Positions 55,100 through 64,000 are shown, numbered from the stretch's first letter. The stretch is 64,000 nucleotides of DNA from Gemmobacter aquarius (GCF_003060865.1 NZ_CP028920.1:1-64000); one strand, 5' to 3'. Notes: a model not told the origin generated them from the sequence alone. Program-made: numbers and translations.

Positions 55100-57431
55100 G
55101 AGAGAAGGCCTGCGGGGCAGGGCGCGGGCGCTGATCCCGGCGGATCCGAAGATCTATGCGCATCTGCCTTATGTCATTGAGCTTGATGACGAGGTGGTGC
55201 GCACCCGCGACAACGGGCTGATGATCTCGCTCGAAGTGACCGGCATTGACGGGATCACATCCGGGTCTTCGGCGGTCACCGCCCTTCGGGCGGGGTTCGC
55301 GCATCTGCTCGACACGTTGGATGAACGTTTCAGCTTCTATCTGCACCGGATGATGCGCCCGGCCCAAGCTCAGCTGAAACCGATCCACGGCCAAAGCTTT
55401 GCAGCCGATATCGACCGGGCATGGAACACGGAACTGCAGCGCCGCAACCTGCAGGAATCCGTGCTGATCCTCACGGTCGTCCGGCGGCAAGTTGCTCCGC
55501 TGGCTGTCCCGCTCTTTGGCAAAGCGGCGGCAAAGGTCTGGGGCGAGGATACCGACCGGCGCTTGGAAGAGTTGCGCGAGGTGGTTTCGATCCTCGAGAC
55601 CGGACTTGGCGTCAAATCCCATCGGCTCAAGATCAGCGATGGCAGCCTGATCGGCTTTTACGCCTCGCTCCTGACCGGCGAGTTGCGCAGCAAACCACGC
55701 AGTCCCTTTGGCATCATCGCCGAAGATGCCAGCGATGCCGCCATTCGCTTCGGCAAAGGTCAGTTCGCGGTGGAGGAGGGGGCAGATACGCCGCGCGTCG
55801 GTGCTGTTCTCTATGTCAAATCCTATGCGACCTCGACCTGGCCCGGCATGCTGGATGCACTCGGGGCCTCCCGCAATACCATTATCACCCACAGCTACAC
55901 GCCGATTGAGCGAGGCAGCATCACCGAACGCGTGAAACGCCGCGTGGCGCAAATGCGGGCTTCCGAAGACATCGCTGCGACGATCGAGGCCCAACTTTTT
56001 GAGGCTGCTGACAAATCCGAAAGCGGCGAGCTCGGCTTTGGTATCCATCAGATGACCATCACGGTCTTTGCCAGTGATCAGGCGGCACTGGATACCGAAG
56101 TCGCCCGCATCCGCGGAATCGCGCATCAAAACGGCATGCGGTTGGTTCGCGAAGTCACAGCGCTCGAGGCCGCCTTCTTCGCCATGCACCCCGGCAACAT
56201 GGACTACCGGGCGCGGGACATGACGGTCTCGTCCTTGAACTTCGCCGATATGGCAGCACTACATGCCGCAGATACCGGGACGGAAGCCGCGCGCCTGCCA
56301 TGGCAAACGCCGCTGACGTTGTTTCAAACTTTGCAGGGCAGTCTGCATCGGTTCAGTTTCCATGAACCCGGCGACCCGAAAGCTGAGCCGACCAACGGCC
56401 ATACGCTCGTCTTGGGCAAGTCCGGCGGTGGTAAGACCACCACTGTCGCCTTCCTCGCGGCCCAGGCTCAAAGGGTAGGGGGCCGTACGATCATCTTTGA
56501 CAAGGAAGCGGGGCTCAAAATGGCGGTCCGTGCCCTTGGTGGCCGCTATGCAGAAATCCGTGCCGGACGGCCGACCGGGCTGAATCCGCTTGCCACAGAA
56601 TCCGGCGAACGCGGAGAGGCGTGGTTTCTGGATTGGCTGGTGGCCCTTCTCGAACAGCGCAGCGGGCCGATGACACCGATGCAGTCTGAGGCCCTCAAAT
56701 CCGCCATTTCTCAGAATGGCAAAGCCCGCGAAGGGTTGCGGAACTTCCGCGCGTTTCAGGAGCTTTTCGGTGATGTCGGCGATGGGCTCGATCTCGCGCA
56801 GCGGATCAGCGAATGGGGGCCGGAAGGGCGCTACGGCTGGGTGTTCGGCGAGGCCGAAGAGCCGGTGGTGGATTTCACCAGCCATGATGTGACGGCCGTG
56901 GATCTGACAGAAATTCTCGACCTCGGCACCGAACGCACCGCGATCCTCGGCTATCTCTTCCGCCGTATCGAGATGCTGATCGAAGAAAAGCGCCCGACGC
57001 TCATTCTGATCGACGAGGCATGGAAGGTCCTCGACGACGAATACTTCGCCAAGAAGCTCGCCGAATGGTTGGTGACCGCGCGCAAGAAAAACGTCGTCGT
57101 GGTGATGATGACCCAGTTTCCAAACCAGATCCGGGGCTCAAAAGCCCGCTCGATCCTTGAGGCACTGCCAAACCAGCTCCTGTTCCCGAACGGCGAAGCT
57201 GCAAGTGCTGACTATGACGGTTTCCGGTTGACCGATGGCGAGTTGGACTTTGTCCTGAGCCCGATCCCGGGCCAGCGCATGGTTCTGTCGCGCACACCGC
57301 GCAGCTCCACAGTGCTGAACGTCGATCTCAAAGCCCTGGGTCCGCTGTTGACAGCCCTTGGCGGTGGTCAGGCTGGGCTCAATGCCTTTGGCGCCGACTA
57401 TGCCACGCGGCCCAAATTTTGGAAGGAATGA
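55089..57431 (+). CDS. virB4: VirB4-type T4SS ATPase
   Basis: 780 residues. Walker A LVLGKSGGGKTTTVAFLAA near residue 442 and Walker B TLILIDEAWKVLDDEYF near residue 640; ARKKNVVVVMMTQFPNQIRGS also typical. N-terminal CagE/TrbE-type region includes RLKISDGSLIGFYASLLTG. Hexameric motor for pilus assembly and substrate transfer. Confidence 0.95.
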   Translation: MFLEREGLRGRARALIPADPKIYAHLPYVIELDDEVVRTRDNGLMISLEVTGIDGITSGSSAVTALRAGFAHLLDTLDERFSFYLHRMMRPAQAQLKPIHGQSFAADIDRAWNTELQRRNLQESVLILTVVRRQVAPLAVPLFGKAAAKVWGEDTDRRLEELREVVSILETGLGVKSHRLKISDGSLIGFYASLLTGELRSKPRSPFGIIAEDASDAAIRFGKGQFAVEEGADTPRVGAVLYVKSYATSTWPGMLDALGASRNTIITHSYTPIERGSITERVKRRVAQMRASEDIAATIEAQLFEAADKSESGELGFGIHQMTITVFASDQAALDTEVARIRGIAHQNGMRLVREVTALEAAFFAMHPGNMDYRARDMTVSSLNFADMAALHAADTGTEAARLPWQTPLTLFQTLQGSLHRFSFHEPGDPKAEPTNGHTLVLGKSGGGKTTTVAFLAAQAQRVGGRTIIFDKEAGLKMAVRALGGRYAEIRAGRPTGLNPLATESGERGEAWFLDWLVALLEQRSGPMTPMQSEALKSAISQNGKAREGLRNFRAFQELFGDVGDGLDLAQRISEWGPEGRYGWVFGEAEEPVVDFTSHDVTAVDLTEILDLGTERTAILGYLFRRIEMLIEEKRPTLILIDEAWKVLDDEYFAKKLAEWLVTARKKNVVVVMMTQFPNQIRGSKARSILEALPNQLLFPNGEAASADYDGFRLTDGELDFVLSPIPGQRMVLSRTPRSSTVLNVDLKALGPLLTALGGGQAGLNAFGADYATRPKFWKE

Positions 57432-57438
57432 TAGTCCA

Positions 57439-57642
57439 ATGAAATCAATATATTACATAACCTTGATTATCGGACTCGGGTTCTTGCCCCTCGCTGGCTG
57501 CACCGGCGTGCCGATTGCCAAGACCAATTGCTGGGCCACCGCTGGGTCCAATGTGACCACTTCCACCATGGGTGCAAGCCCGGATGCGGGCCTTGTCTCA
57601 CGCGGCAACACCTCGGTTCTCGATGTCATTCCCTGCGAATAA
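57439..57642 (+). CDS. Small VirB7-like lipoprotein
   Basis: 67 residues. Signal YYITLIIGLGFLPLAGC with lipobox LAGC, then a short chain containing KTNCWATAGSNVTTSTMG and ending VLDVIPCE. The size and lipid anchor suit a VirB7-type stabiliser of VirB9 or an exclusion lipoprotein, but its position ahead of virB5 is unusual for virB7. Overlaps the next gene by 20 bases. Confidence 0.65.
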   Translation: MKSIYYITLIIGLGFLPLAGCTGVPIAKTNCWATAGSNVTTSTMGASPDAGLVSRGNTSVLDVIPCE

Positions 57643-58765
57643 ACCTCTTGGCATGATCGGGGCATTGGCCTTGGGCGCGGCGGTCCTGCCTTGGCCTGCG
57701 ACGGCGCAAGGCGTGCCGATTGTCGACCCGAAGTCGATCATCCAACACGGCCTGGAAATCGCTCAGATGTCCTATTTGACCGGTGGGCGCGAACTTGAGG
57801 CCGACAAGAAGCGTCGCATTAATGAGTTGCATCAGGACCAGCTTGACGCGCTGGATGCCACGCTGGCGATGATGACGGGCCAAACGCCGTGGATCGGCGA
57901 TCTCGAAGTGATCCCCGGGGCTGAGGCGGAAGTTCTCTATGCCGTCGAGGACAACAATCCCTATGCCGACCGTCTTTTTGGCGATGCCAAGACCAGCATC
58001 GAAGAGATGATCGTGGCCACGGCGCAGAAATACGCCGGTCACCCGGGCCTTGCCCGCGCCGGTTTGAACCCGGTCGAGTTCCGCATCTGGTTCCAAAGCC
58101 TTGTGAAACAAGAATCCGGGTTTTCAATCGGGGCGCGCAGTCCTGTTGGGGCCTTTGGCCTGACGCAGGTGATGCCGGACACCGCGAAAGGTCTTGGCAT
58201 TTACCCTGCCTATTACGATGACCCGATGCTGCAGCTCGATGGCGGCGCGCGGTATTTCCTGACCCAACTCAACACCTTCGGTTCTGTGCCGCTGGCCTTG
58301 GCGGCGTACAATGCCGGACCCGGCAACGTCACCAAGTATGGCGGTATCCCGCCCTTTGAAGAGACGCAGAATTACGTCGTTCGCATCACCGGGTTCTTCA
58401 ACGCCTATGCGGGCAAGATCACCGGCGTGGATCAAGTCGGCACCTTCGATCCCCGCGATATGGCGATCGCCGAGGCCAGCAACACATCAGACGCAGGCCT
58501 CCACTATGGGATGGCCGCGTCGCTCGAGATTGAGGCATCGCTGAAGCGGCTGCGCGCCATTATCGAGCGCATCCCGACAACCAAATCGACCAAAGAGGCG
58601 CTGGACCTCAACAGTTATGCCCGGGCGGAAGCCGTCCGCATCGGGCTGATGGTCGAGCGGGTTAAGGCAGCCCGCGTGAAAGTCGATCAGGCCCGCTACG
58701 CCCTGTGGCTGCAGGCCTATGCCATCGACGCAACATTCATCAAAGTGAAGGGTGGTTCCGAATGA
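57623..58765 (+). CDS. Lytic transglycosylase embedded in a VirB5-like frame
   Basis: 380 residues. Signal peptide then GVPIVDPKSIIQHGLEIAQM, which matches the start of mature VirB5 encoded next (GVPTVDLTSIAKIGEVL). A central SLT domain (residues about 150-265) has the catalytic Glu in LVKQESGFSIGARSPVG, and [18 protein letters not shown]. The C-terminal 64 residues (from IPTTKSTKEALDLNSYA to FIKVKGGSE) align with the VirB5 end (IPDTEGLKEAIDLNTRV to FIKVLGGE). ATG 57623 overlaps the lipoprotein gene, and its stop overlaps the virB5 start. Confidence 0.85.
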   Translation: MSFPANKPLGMIGALALGAAVLPWPATAQGVPIVDPKSIIQHGLEIAQMSYLTGGRELEADKKRRINELHQDQLDALDATLAMMTGQTPWIGDLEVIPGAEAEVLYAVEDNNPYADRLFGDAKTSIEEMIVATAQKYAGHPGLARAGLNPVEFRIWFQSLVKQESGFSIGARSPVGAFGLTQVMPDTAKGLGIYPAYYDDPMLQLDGGARYFLTQLNTFGSVPLALAAYNAGPGNVTKYGGIPPFEETQNYVVRITGFFNAYAGKITGVDQVGTFDPRDMAIAEASNTSDAGLHYGMAASLEIEASLKRLRAIIERIPTTKSTKEALDLNSYARAEAVRIGLMVERVKAARVKVDQARYALWLQAYAIDATFIKVKGGSE

Positions 58766-59553
58766 TCCGCAATCTTGTCCGGGGTCTTGGCCCCCTTCTG
58801 ATTTCTGCCGCGATGCTCTCCCCTGCCCTCGCGCAGGGCGTGCCGACCGTTGACCTCACCAGCATCGCCAAGATCGGCGAGGTGCTGACCGAGGCCAAGC
58901 TGCAGGTGAAGGAGATGATCGCGTCGAACCTCAAACTCGATGAGCAGATCCTGAAGCAGATCGAACAGATCGCGACGCTGAAGGCGCAGCTGGACGCCTT
59001 GCGAAACGGGCTGACACTGGAGGCCTTGGGCATTCCAGACCCGGATACCTTCTTTGACGACATCTTGCCCGACGTTGCTGATCTGACCGGTGGCCTGATC
59101 TCGGCAAAAGATGGCAAGTATTCTCTGATGACCACCTCGGGCAAGGTCGGCGACAAGCCCGCCGCCCAGTATGTCTCTGAGTTCTTCGCCTCTGCGGGGC
59201 TCGACGTGGCCACAGTCGACAGCCTTGCGAACAGTGAAGATGAAGGGGCAGCCCGGATTGGTACGCAAGCCAACACCGCCGCTTTCCTCTCGGCCGCAGC
59301 AGAGACCTCTTCGGTCAAGGCCTCGGAAAGCCTCGAGCGAGTCCACGAGCTTGTTCAGGAAATTCCAGACACCGAAGGGCTGAAGGAGGCCATCGATCTG
59401 AACACCCGTGTAACGGCGGAGCTGTCGATCGCGCTCGCCAATATCTGGAACATGGAATCCGCCCAACTGATGGGCATGGGCGAAGCTGGCGTCATGGACG
59501 CCGCCACAGCAGCGGAGGAACAGAAGTTCATCAAAGTCCTTGGAGGAGAATGA
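58762..59553 (+). CDS. virB5: VirB5-type minor pilin protein
   Basis: 263 residues, signal LLISAAMLSPALAQ. Largely helical: KQIEQIATLKAQLDALRNGL, then a middle region with DLTGGLISAKDGKYSLM, and a helical C-terminus. Expected at the pilus tip. Flanked by ATGA overlaps on both sides. Confidence 0.85.
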   Translation: MIRNLVRGLGPLLISAAMLSPALAQGVPTVDLTSIAKIGEVLTEAKLQVKEMIASNLKLDEQILKQIEQIATLKAQLDALRNGLTLEALGIPDPDTFFDDILPDVADLTGGLISAKDGKYSLMTTSGKVGDKPAAQYVSEFFASAGLDVATVDSLANSEDEGAARIGTQANTAAFLSAAAETSSVKASESLERVHELVQEIPDTEGLKEAIDLNTRVTAELSIALANIWNMESAQLMGMGEAGVMDAATAAEEQKFIKVLGGE

Positions 59554-60038
59554 GCATGGCCAATGATTTCAAAGTGCGAACGATGGGCGGTGCCCTTTGG
59601 CTGATCGCGGTTTTCTCGGCCGCAGCTTGGGCCGAAACCCCTGCCCCGGCAGACATTTCCGAAGAGGACGCCTATCTCGACGTTTTGCCCAAGGTCGAGA
59701 TTCCCGACGCCGTCCAACCGATCCCGGGAGCGGTGAACGAAGAATTCCGCAACTGTGAGGCCTCCTGGCCCGCCGGTTACGCGTTGGCGCGGTCTGGCCC
59801 CGAAGCGCGGGCACTGCGCGACATCTATGGTCTGGTCCGCGTGCGCAACGTAATTGAAACGCAGAATTGCGGCTGCACAGGCAAAGTGGCGAACTGGGAA
59901 GACGTTGAAGCCGTCGCGGCTGCATTGCGCGATCATCACGACGTCCAGCGCCTCAGCTGGCAACAGACGAAGGCGATTGCGGAGGAGGCCGCAACCCTGA
60001 CGGCTGTCGCAGAAACCATGTGTGGCGGTAGCTTCTGA
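59550..60038 (+). CDS. T4SS-linked secreted protein of unknown function
   Basis: 162 residues, signal region GGALWLIAVFSAAAWAE. Conserved-looking Cys cluster: FRNCEASWPAGYALAR, then VIETQNCGCTGKVANWEDV and a terminal ETMCGGSF. Four cysteines could form two disulfides. Located where virB7 or a VirB6 partner might be expected but has no lipobox. Overlaps virB6 by one base (TGATG). Confidence 0.72.
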   Translation: MSMANDFKVRTMGGALWLIAVFSAAAWAETPAPADISEEDAYLDVLPKVEIPDAVQPIPGAVNEEFRNCEASWPAGYALARSGPEARALRDIYGLVRVRNVIETQNCGCTGKVANWEDVEAVAAALRDHHDVQRLSWQQTKAIAEEAATLTAVAETMCGGSF

Positions 60039-61036
60039 TGGATAGCGTCTCGGCCATCCTGACAACGCTGGATGCGGCAATCACCTCAGCCGGGCGACAG
60101 TATTTCGAGGCGACGGCGGGTGCGGTCGGTCCGATCTACACGACCCTGCTCGCCCTCCTGCTCGTCATGGTCGGGATCAACGCGGCCTTGAATGTCTACC
60201 GGATTTCCATGCGCGACGCGGTTCAGCTGTCGTTCCGGATCGTGATGGTCCTGATGTTCGGTCTGACTTGGTCCAACTTCACCCAGATCTATGAGGCCGC
60301 TAGCAACGGGCTCAGTGCTCTTGCACTGGAATACTTTCGGTTCGGGGGTGGCGGTGTCGGTGCATCCGCCACTGCAGCGATGGATGACATGGCGAACATG
60401 ATGGCCGGAAACGTGGATTCCGTGTCTTCGGCCATGTCCTCGATCATGCGCGGCTTTGTGGCCGCTGTTCTCTATGTGGTGCTCGGCGTGTTGATGGCAG
60501 TTTACGTGTTCATCGTCGGCTTCTCGAAGCTGATGATCGCCTTCCTTCTCGGGGTCGCTCCGATCGCCATCGGTGCCACGATCTTCGAGAAGACCAAGGG
60601 CATGTTCGAGGCCTGGCTCTCGGCCATGATCGGTTATCTGATGTATCCGGTCGCCTCCGCTGGGGTCATCGTGGCGGTCGTCACCGTTGCCCACGACGTT
60701 TTCCGCGAGACAAAGGATGTGACCGACCTCGGCTCCATCCTCGGCTTCTTTGTCATCGTGTTTGTCGGCATCTTCGCCCTGATGGCGATCCCGAATGCCG
60801 TAACCCACATCACCGGCCAGATCAGCCTCGCGAGCATTGCGCCGCAAGCACTGCGGGTTGCGGGCAAACCGCTGGAAAAGGCCTCCGACTATTCGGCGCG
60901 CCGAATGAACGAGGTGCGATCGGGTTTCATGCACGGCAAGACCGAACACCACCATTTGCGCGATCAGGCACGGTCCGATGCTGAGCGCGGCCAAGCCGCA
61001 AGGGCGCGTTTGGGTCAATTCATCCGCGACAGTTGA
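60038..61036 (+). CDS. virB6: VirB6-type polytopic membrane protein
   Basis: 332 residues with at least five membrane helices (VGPIYTTLLALLLVMVGINA, VQLSFRIVMVLMFGLTW, AAVLYVVLGVLMAVYVFIVG, LGFFVIVFVGIFALMAIPNA). TrbL/VirB6 signature GFSKLMIAFLLGVAPIAIG. Charged C-terminal tail. Inner-membrane channel component. Confidence 0.92.
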   Translation: MDSVSAILTTLDAAITSAGRQYFEATAGAVGPIYTTLLALLLVMVGINAALNVYRISMRDAVQLSFRIVMVLMFGLTWSNFTQIYEAASNGLSALALEYFRFGGGGVGASATAAMDDMANMMAGNVDSVSSAMSSIMRGFVAAVLYVVLGVLMAVYVFIVGFSKLMIAFLLGVAPIAIGATIFEKTKGMFEAWLSAMIGYLMYPVASAGVIVAVVTVAHDVFRETKDVTDLGSILGFFVIVFVGIFALMAIPNAVTHITGQISLASIAPQALRVAGKPLEKASDYSARRMNEVRSGFMHGKTEHHHLRDQARSDAERGQAARARLGQFIRDS

Positions 61037-61102
61037 CGCTGACGAACTGGCCCACGCCGCACAACTGCCGACCGCGCAAATCCCCATTTCCGGAGCAAGA
61101 CA

Positions 61103-61783
61103 ATGACAGGTTCACCCCCTGAATTGAGAAGTTTTCTCGAAGCCGAGATGTTCTACGGCGTCAAAAAGCGCGAACGGATCGCCTATCTGGTGGCGGGCGG
61201 CGGACTGGCCATCGGCCTGATGGGCATAGTCGCTGTCGTCACAATGCTCCCCTTGAAGCAAACCGAGGCCTTTCTCGCCATCGTCGACAAAGACACCGGG
61301 GTCGCCGAACGCGTGGTCGCGGTCGAAAAGGCCGGGATCGAGCAGGCCGAGGCCATCCGGCAAAGCCTGCTCTTTGCCTATGTCACCGACCGAGAAACCT
61401 ATGACCAGCACGACAATGAGTCCCGCATTCTGCGCGCCTACACATGGTCCGAAGGCAATGCCCGCCAAGGCCTCGTGAGCCTTTGGACGGAAGGCAACGC
61501 CAACTATCCGCCCAAACTTTACGGGCAGAATTCCAAAGTGGTCATCGATGTTCTGTCAATCACGCCGGTGACCGACACAACCGCCCAGGTCCGTTTCACC
61601 AAGACCTGGGTGTCGGATGGCGAAGGTGTACCTGACCGGATCGGCAAGTTCACCGCCACCGTCACCTATCGCTTTGAGCCCTCGAAGCAAACCGCGCTCG
61701 ATCTCGTCTGGCAGAACCCGACCGGGTTTCTGGTGACGGACTACCGCATCACCGCAGAAACCTTGGCCCCCACGGAGGAATGA
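61103..61783 (+). CDS. virB8: VirB8-type inner membrane core protein
   Basis: 226 residues. One N-terminal membrane helix (IAYLVAGGGLAIGLMGIVAV) then the periplasmic NTF2-like domain with SLLFAYVTDRETYDQHDNES, NYPPKLYGQNSKVVIDVLS and PTGFLVTDYRIT. ATG 61103 lies 66 bases after virB6; that gap holds no gene. Confidence 0.93.
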   Translation: MTGSPPELRSFLEAEMFYGVKKRERIAYLVAGGGLAIGLMGIVAVVTMLPLKQTEAFLAIVDKDTGVAERVVAVEKAGIEQAEAIRQSLLFAYVTDRETYDQHDNESRILRAYTWSEGNARQGLVSLWTEGNANYPPKLYGQNSKVVIDVLSITPVTDTTAQVRFTKTWVSDGEGVPDRIGKFTATVTYRFEPSKQTALDLVWQNPTGFLVTDYRITAETLAPTEE

Positions 61784-61784
61784 C

Positions 61785-62501
61785 ATGACCCATCCCCTGA
61801 CCCTTCCTGCGCTCGGATTTCTGATCTCGATCACCGCCCTTCCCGCTTTGGCCGAAACCGCACCAAAGCCCGGCAGCCATGATGCCCGCGTGACCTATGC
61901 CACCTATCAAGAGGGGCAGGTCTACCGGATCAACACACGCCTCAGGAATGTGACCCTCGTTGAACTTGGTGAAGGCGAGAAGATCCAGTCGATTGCCATC
62001 GGCGATCTCGAAAGCTTCAAGATCGACAAGCTGGAGCGCGCCAATCTCTTCATCATCAAGCCCGTCGTCACCGGGGCCACGACCAACCTGACGGTCGAGA
62101 CGCAGCGCAATATTTACTTTTTGCAGGTCACCGAAGGTGGCCGTGGAGAACCGAACTATTCGGTGAAGTTCACCGTGCCGGGCAGCACGCGTGCCGCCAC
62201 CGCCGGCAGCGATATCCCCGCCTCCCTGCCCATGACCTACAAGATCATGAAAAAGGGCCGCGCCTTGCCCGCATTCGCACCGGTGTCGATTTCGGATGAC
62301 GGGCGGAAGACCACTTTCGTGATCACACCCGGCGCGCCAATGCCGACGATCTTCCGGGCCGATGCCAAGGGGCAGGAATACTCGGTTAATTCTTCCGTCC
62401 GCGGGACCACCATCACCGTCAGCACCCGTTCTGAGCGTTGGGTGCTGCGCTATGGCGATGAATATGTTTGCGTGACCGGTGACGCGGGAGTCAGCCAATG
62501 A
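61785..62501 (+). CDS. virB9: VirB9-type outer membrane core protein
   Basis: 238 residues, signal LGFLISITALPALAE. Two-domain VirB9/TrbG layout: N-terminal EGQVYRINTRLRNVTLVELG and GDLESFKIDKLERANLF; C-terminal domain with DDGRKTTFVITPGAPMPTIF and RWVLRYGDEYVCV. Forms the outer ring with VirB10. Overlaps virB10 (ATGA). Confidence 0.93.
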   Translation: MTHPLTLPALGFLISITALPALAETAPKPGSHDARVTYATYQEGQVYRINTRLRNVTLVELGEGEKIQSIAIGDLESFKIDKLERANLFIIKPVVTGATTNLTVETQRNIYFLQVTEGGRGEPNYSVKFTVPGSTRAATAGSDIPASLPMTYKIMKKGRALPAFAPVSISDDGRKTTFVITPGAPMPTIFRADAKGQEYSVNSSVRGTTITVSTRSERWVLRYGDEYVCVTGDAGVSQ

Positions 62502-63817
62502 GCGACGAGACGCAGGCCGAAAAACTCACCGCCCGCATGGAGCGCATGAAACCTTCCGAGGCCCCAAAGCGCCGCCGGGGCATAAACCCCTACGCGCTTT
62601 CCGCCATGACAGCCGTCGCCGGTGTCGGCGTTGGGGCATGGCTGGTGCTGGCCGCACCCGATGCCCCTGCCCCAGCACCCGCGATCGAGACCGCTTCGGT
62701 CAGCGATTTTCAGGGCGATGGCACGGGAACCGACGGGTTCAGCGTGTCACGGCCAAAGCCGCAGATTGTCCCGGCAGCACCAGACACCTCGGAGGCAGAA
62801 CGGCTGCAGGCCGAGATCGAGGCGCTGAACGCCCAGATCGCCGATCTGAACGCCAATCCGGTGACCGTCACCGACGAGGCGGCACTGGCAGACCTCAAGG
62901 CGCAGGTTGCGGCCCTCGATGCCGATGCAAAGGCCCGCGCGGCAGCGCTGTCCGATCTCGAGCGCGAAAACATCCGCCTTCAGACCGAGCTCGAGACCAA
63001 GGCGCTGATCGACGGAGACTCTGAGGCTGAGGCGGCGCGCGCCCGGGAAGAAGAACTGGCTCGGCGCAGGCAAGAGGCCGAAATGCTGAACGAGGCGCAG
63101 ATCCATTCCGATATGGTGGCCTTGCGCTTCAGCATGGATATGGGCGGAGAGGCTGGCGCCGCAGCCCCTCCCACGGGTGCGCCGGGACAGGCCGCCACCG
63201 GCGATGATGCATTCCGCAGGGCGGGGGCAAAGGCGGCTGAAGTCCGACAAGCCGAGGTCATCGCCGATCCAGCCCATACCGTCATGCAGGGCACGCTGAT
63301 TGAGGCGGCCCTAGAGACCGCGATCAGCACGGATCTGGCAGGAAATGTCTCTGCCATCGTCAGCCACGATGTCTGGTCGTTTGATATGTCCCGCGTGCTG
63401 ATCCCGCGCGGCTCGCGTCTCTTCGGGCGCTACGATTCCGAAGTTGATGCAGGACAGCGGCGCGTGCTGATCGCCTGGGACCGGCTGGTCACCACCGATG
63501 GGCAGTCCGTCACCCTTGCCGCCTATGGCACCGACCGCATCGGGCGCTCGGGCCTGCCTGGCACAGTCCGAAACCACTTCCTTCAGCGGTTCGGCACGGC
63601 CGCTCTGATTTCCCTCATCGGTGCCGTACCAACACTGGCAGCCGACAAATACGCGGCCAATGAAGTGGCTTCGGACACCGCTGAAAACGTCGGCACCGAT
63701 TTGGGCGAGGCGGTCAACACCGTGATGGCCGATTATCTCAGCATCCCGCCGACGATCAGCGTCAACCAGGGCGCGGTCGTGATGATACGCGTCGATGCGG
63801 ATCTGGCGTTTTACTGA
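62498..63817 (+). CDS. virB10: VirB10-type core channel protein
   Basis: 439 residues. Cytoplasmic N-terminus, membrane helix near residues 33-50 (YALSAMTAVAGVGVGAWLVL), a coiled-coil segment (about 95-205) rich in Glu/Ala/Gln, and the C-terminal TrbI domain: VMQGTLIEAALETAISTDL, DMSRVLIPRGSRLFGRYDSE and RIGRSGLPGTVRNHFLQRF. Spans both membranes. Confidence 0.94.
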   Translation: MSDETQAEKLTARMERMKPSEAPKRRRGINPYALSAMTAVAGVGVGAWLVLAAPDAPAPAPAIETASVSDFQGDGTGTDGFSVSRPKPQIVPAAPDTSEAERLQAEIEALNAQIADLNANPVTVTDEAALADLKAQVAALDADAKARAAALSDLERENIRLQTELETKALIDGDSEAEAARAREEELARRRQEAEMLNEAQIHSDMVALRFSMDMGGEAGAAAPPTGAPGQAATGDDAFRRAGAKAAEVRQAEVIADPAHTVMQGTLIEAALETAISTDLAGNVSAIVSHDVWSFDMSRVLIPRGSRLFGRYDSEVDAGQRRVLIAWDRLVTTDGQSVTLAAYGTDRIGRSGLPGTVRNHFLQRFGTAALISLIGAVPTLAADKYAANEVASDTAENVGTDLGEAVNTVMADYLSIPPTISVNQGAVVMIRVDADLAFY

Positions 63818-64000
63818 TGAGCTATCTCGACACCTATCTCGGGCAGCTCGACGCCGCCTTGTCGGATCCGGCCGTCATGGAACTGGCGATCAATGCCGAC
63901 GGGTCGATCTGGCTGGAGCGTGCGGGGCAGATTCACATGACCCCAAGCGGGCTTGCCGCCCTGCCGGCGCGGTCTGTGCGCGATTTGGCCTCCCAGATCG
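63817..64000 (+). CDS. virB11: VirB11-type ATPase, cut by window end
   Basis: First 61 codons only. MSYLDTYLGQLDAALSDPAV and MELAINADGSIWLERAGQIH match the N-terminal domain of VirB11 traffic ATPases; the catalytic part lies beyond the window. The ATG shares a base with the virB10 stop. Assignment rests on N-terminal similarity and operon position. Confidence 0.85.
   Translation, partial: MSYLDTYLGQLDAALSDPAVMELAINADGSIWLERAGQIHMTPSGLAALPARSVRDLASQI

Noticed and set aside
61037..61102. A virB7 gene in the gap between virB6 and virB8.
   Set aside because: 66 bases only, no start with lipobox; the lipoprotein candidate lies at 57439.

Overview
The window looks like alphaproteobacterial DNA of the Rhodobacterales (Rhodobacter/Paracoccus-like) type. 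The evidence is the oxygen-dependent cobalamin pathway (CobG, CobN, CobF) with bluB/bluE genes named in Rhodobacter, very G+C-rich coding sequence, dense ATGA start/stop overlaps, and a VirB system followed by small secreted proteins. No rRNA or tRNA gene and no CRISPR array was recognised.

Region 1 (1-19.9 kb) is a cobalamin-biosynthesis locus. A B12 riboswitch at 14826-15030 on the minus strand precedes a long minus-strand operon: DUF1636 protein, cobW, cobN, cobG, cobH, cobI, cobJ, then cobL, cobE, cobM, cobB, cobA, cobF. cobK lies on the plus strand wedged between cobJ and cobL. Divergently, cobO and cobQ run on the plus strand. A second B12 riboswitch (19715-19875) precedes bluB-bluE-cobC on the minus strand. 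A btuC/fecCD-type permease lies at the left edge. Together these genes cover most of the route from uroporphyrinogen III to cobyric acid plus lower-ligand (DMB) and aminopropanol-phosphate supply; cobS, cobT, cobD, cobP/U and cobV are not in the window. About sixteen apparent one-base losses, all repairable by adding one G or C, break eight genes (btuC, cobF, cobA, cobB, cobM, cobE, cobL, cobC). I read most of them as probable sequencing or assembly errors, but true decay is not excluded.

Region 2 (20.1-25.4 kb) is a mobile junction: a 3' fragment of a winged-helix gene, a compact TniA-TniB-TniQ transposon beginning exactly where homology to the intact copy stops, and an ISKra4-like element that has replaced the outer right end of that transposon.

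Region 3 (25.4-51.2 kb) is a metal and envelope-stress island. It holds copper functions (multicopper oxidase, two SCO proteins, PCuAC, two DUF411 proteins, CusBA-type efflux), a zinc/cadmium/lead-type P-ATPase with its MerR regulator, and MntH/MntR. Mixed among them are envelope maintenance genes: Lnt, LspA, DsbA, DsbB, CcdA, a TlpA-like thioredoxin, two L,D-transpeptidases and an M23 peptidase. Three promoters with a 19-bp spacer and a shared dyad point to one MerR-type regulator linking metal efflux, copper delivery and lipoprotein maturation.

Region 4 (51.2-64 kb) starts with the intact winged-helix gene whose 3' fragment lies at 20.2 kb, then two small secreted proteins and a VirB-type IV secretion operon (virB1-like, B2, B3, B4, lipoprotein, a lytic transglycosylase built into a VirB5-like frame, B5, unknown, B6, B8, B9, B10, B11 cut by the window end). 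This suggests a conjugative plasmid or integrative conjugative element.
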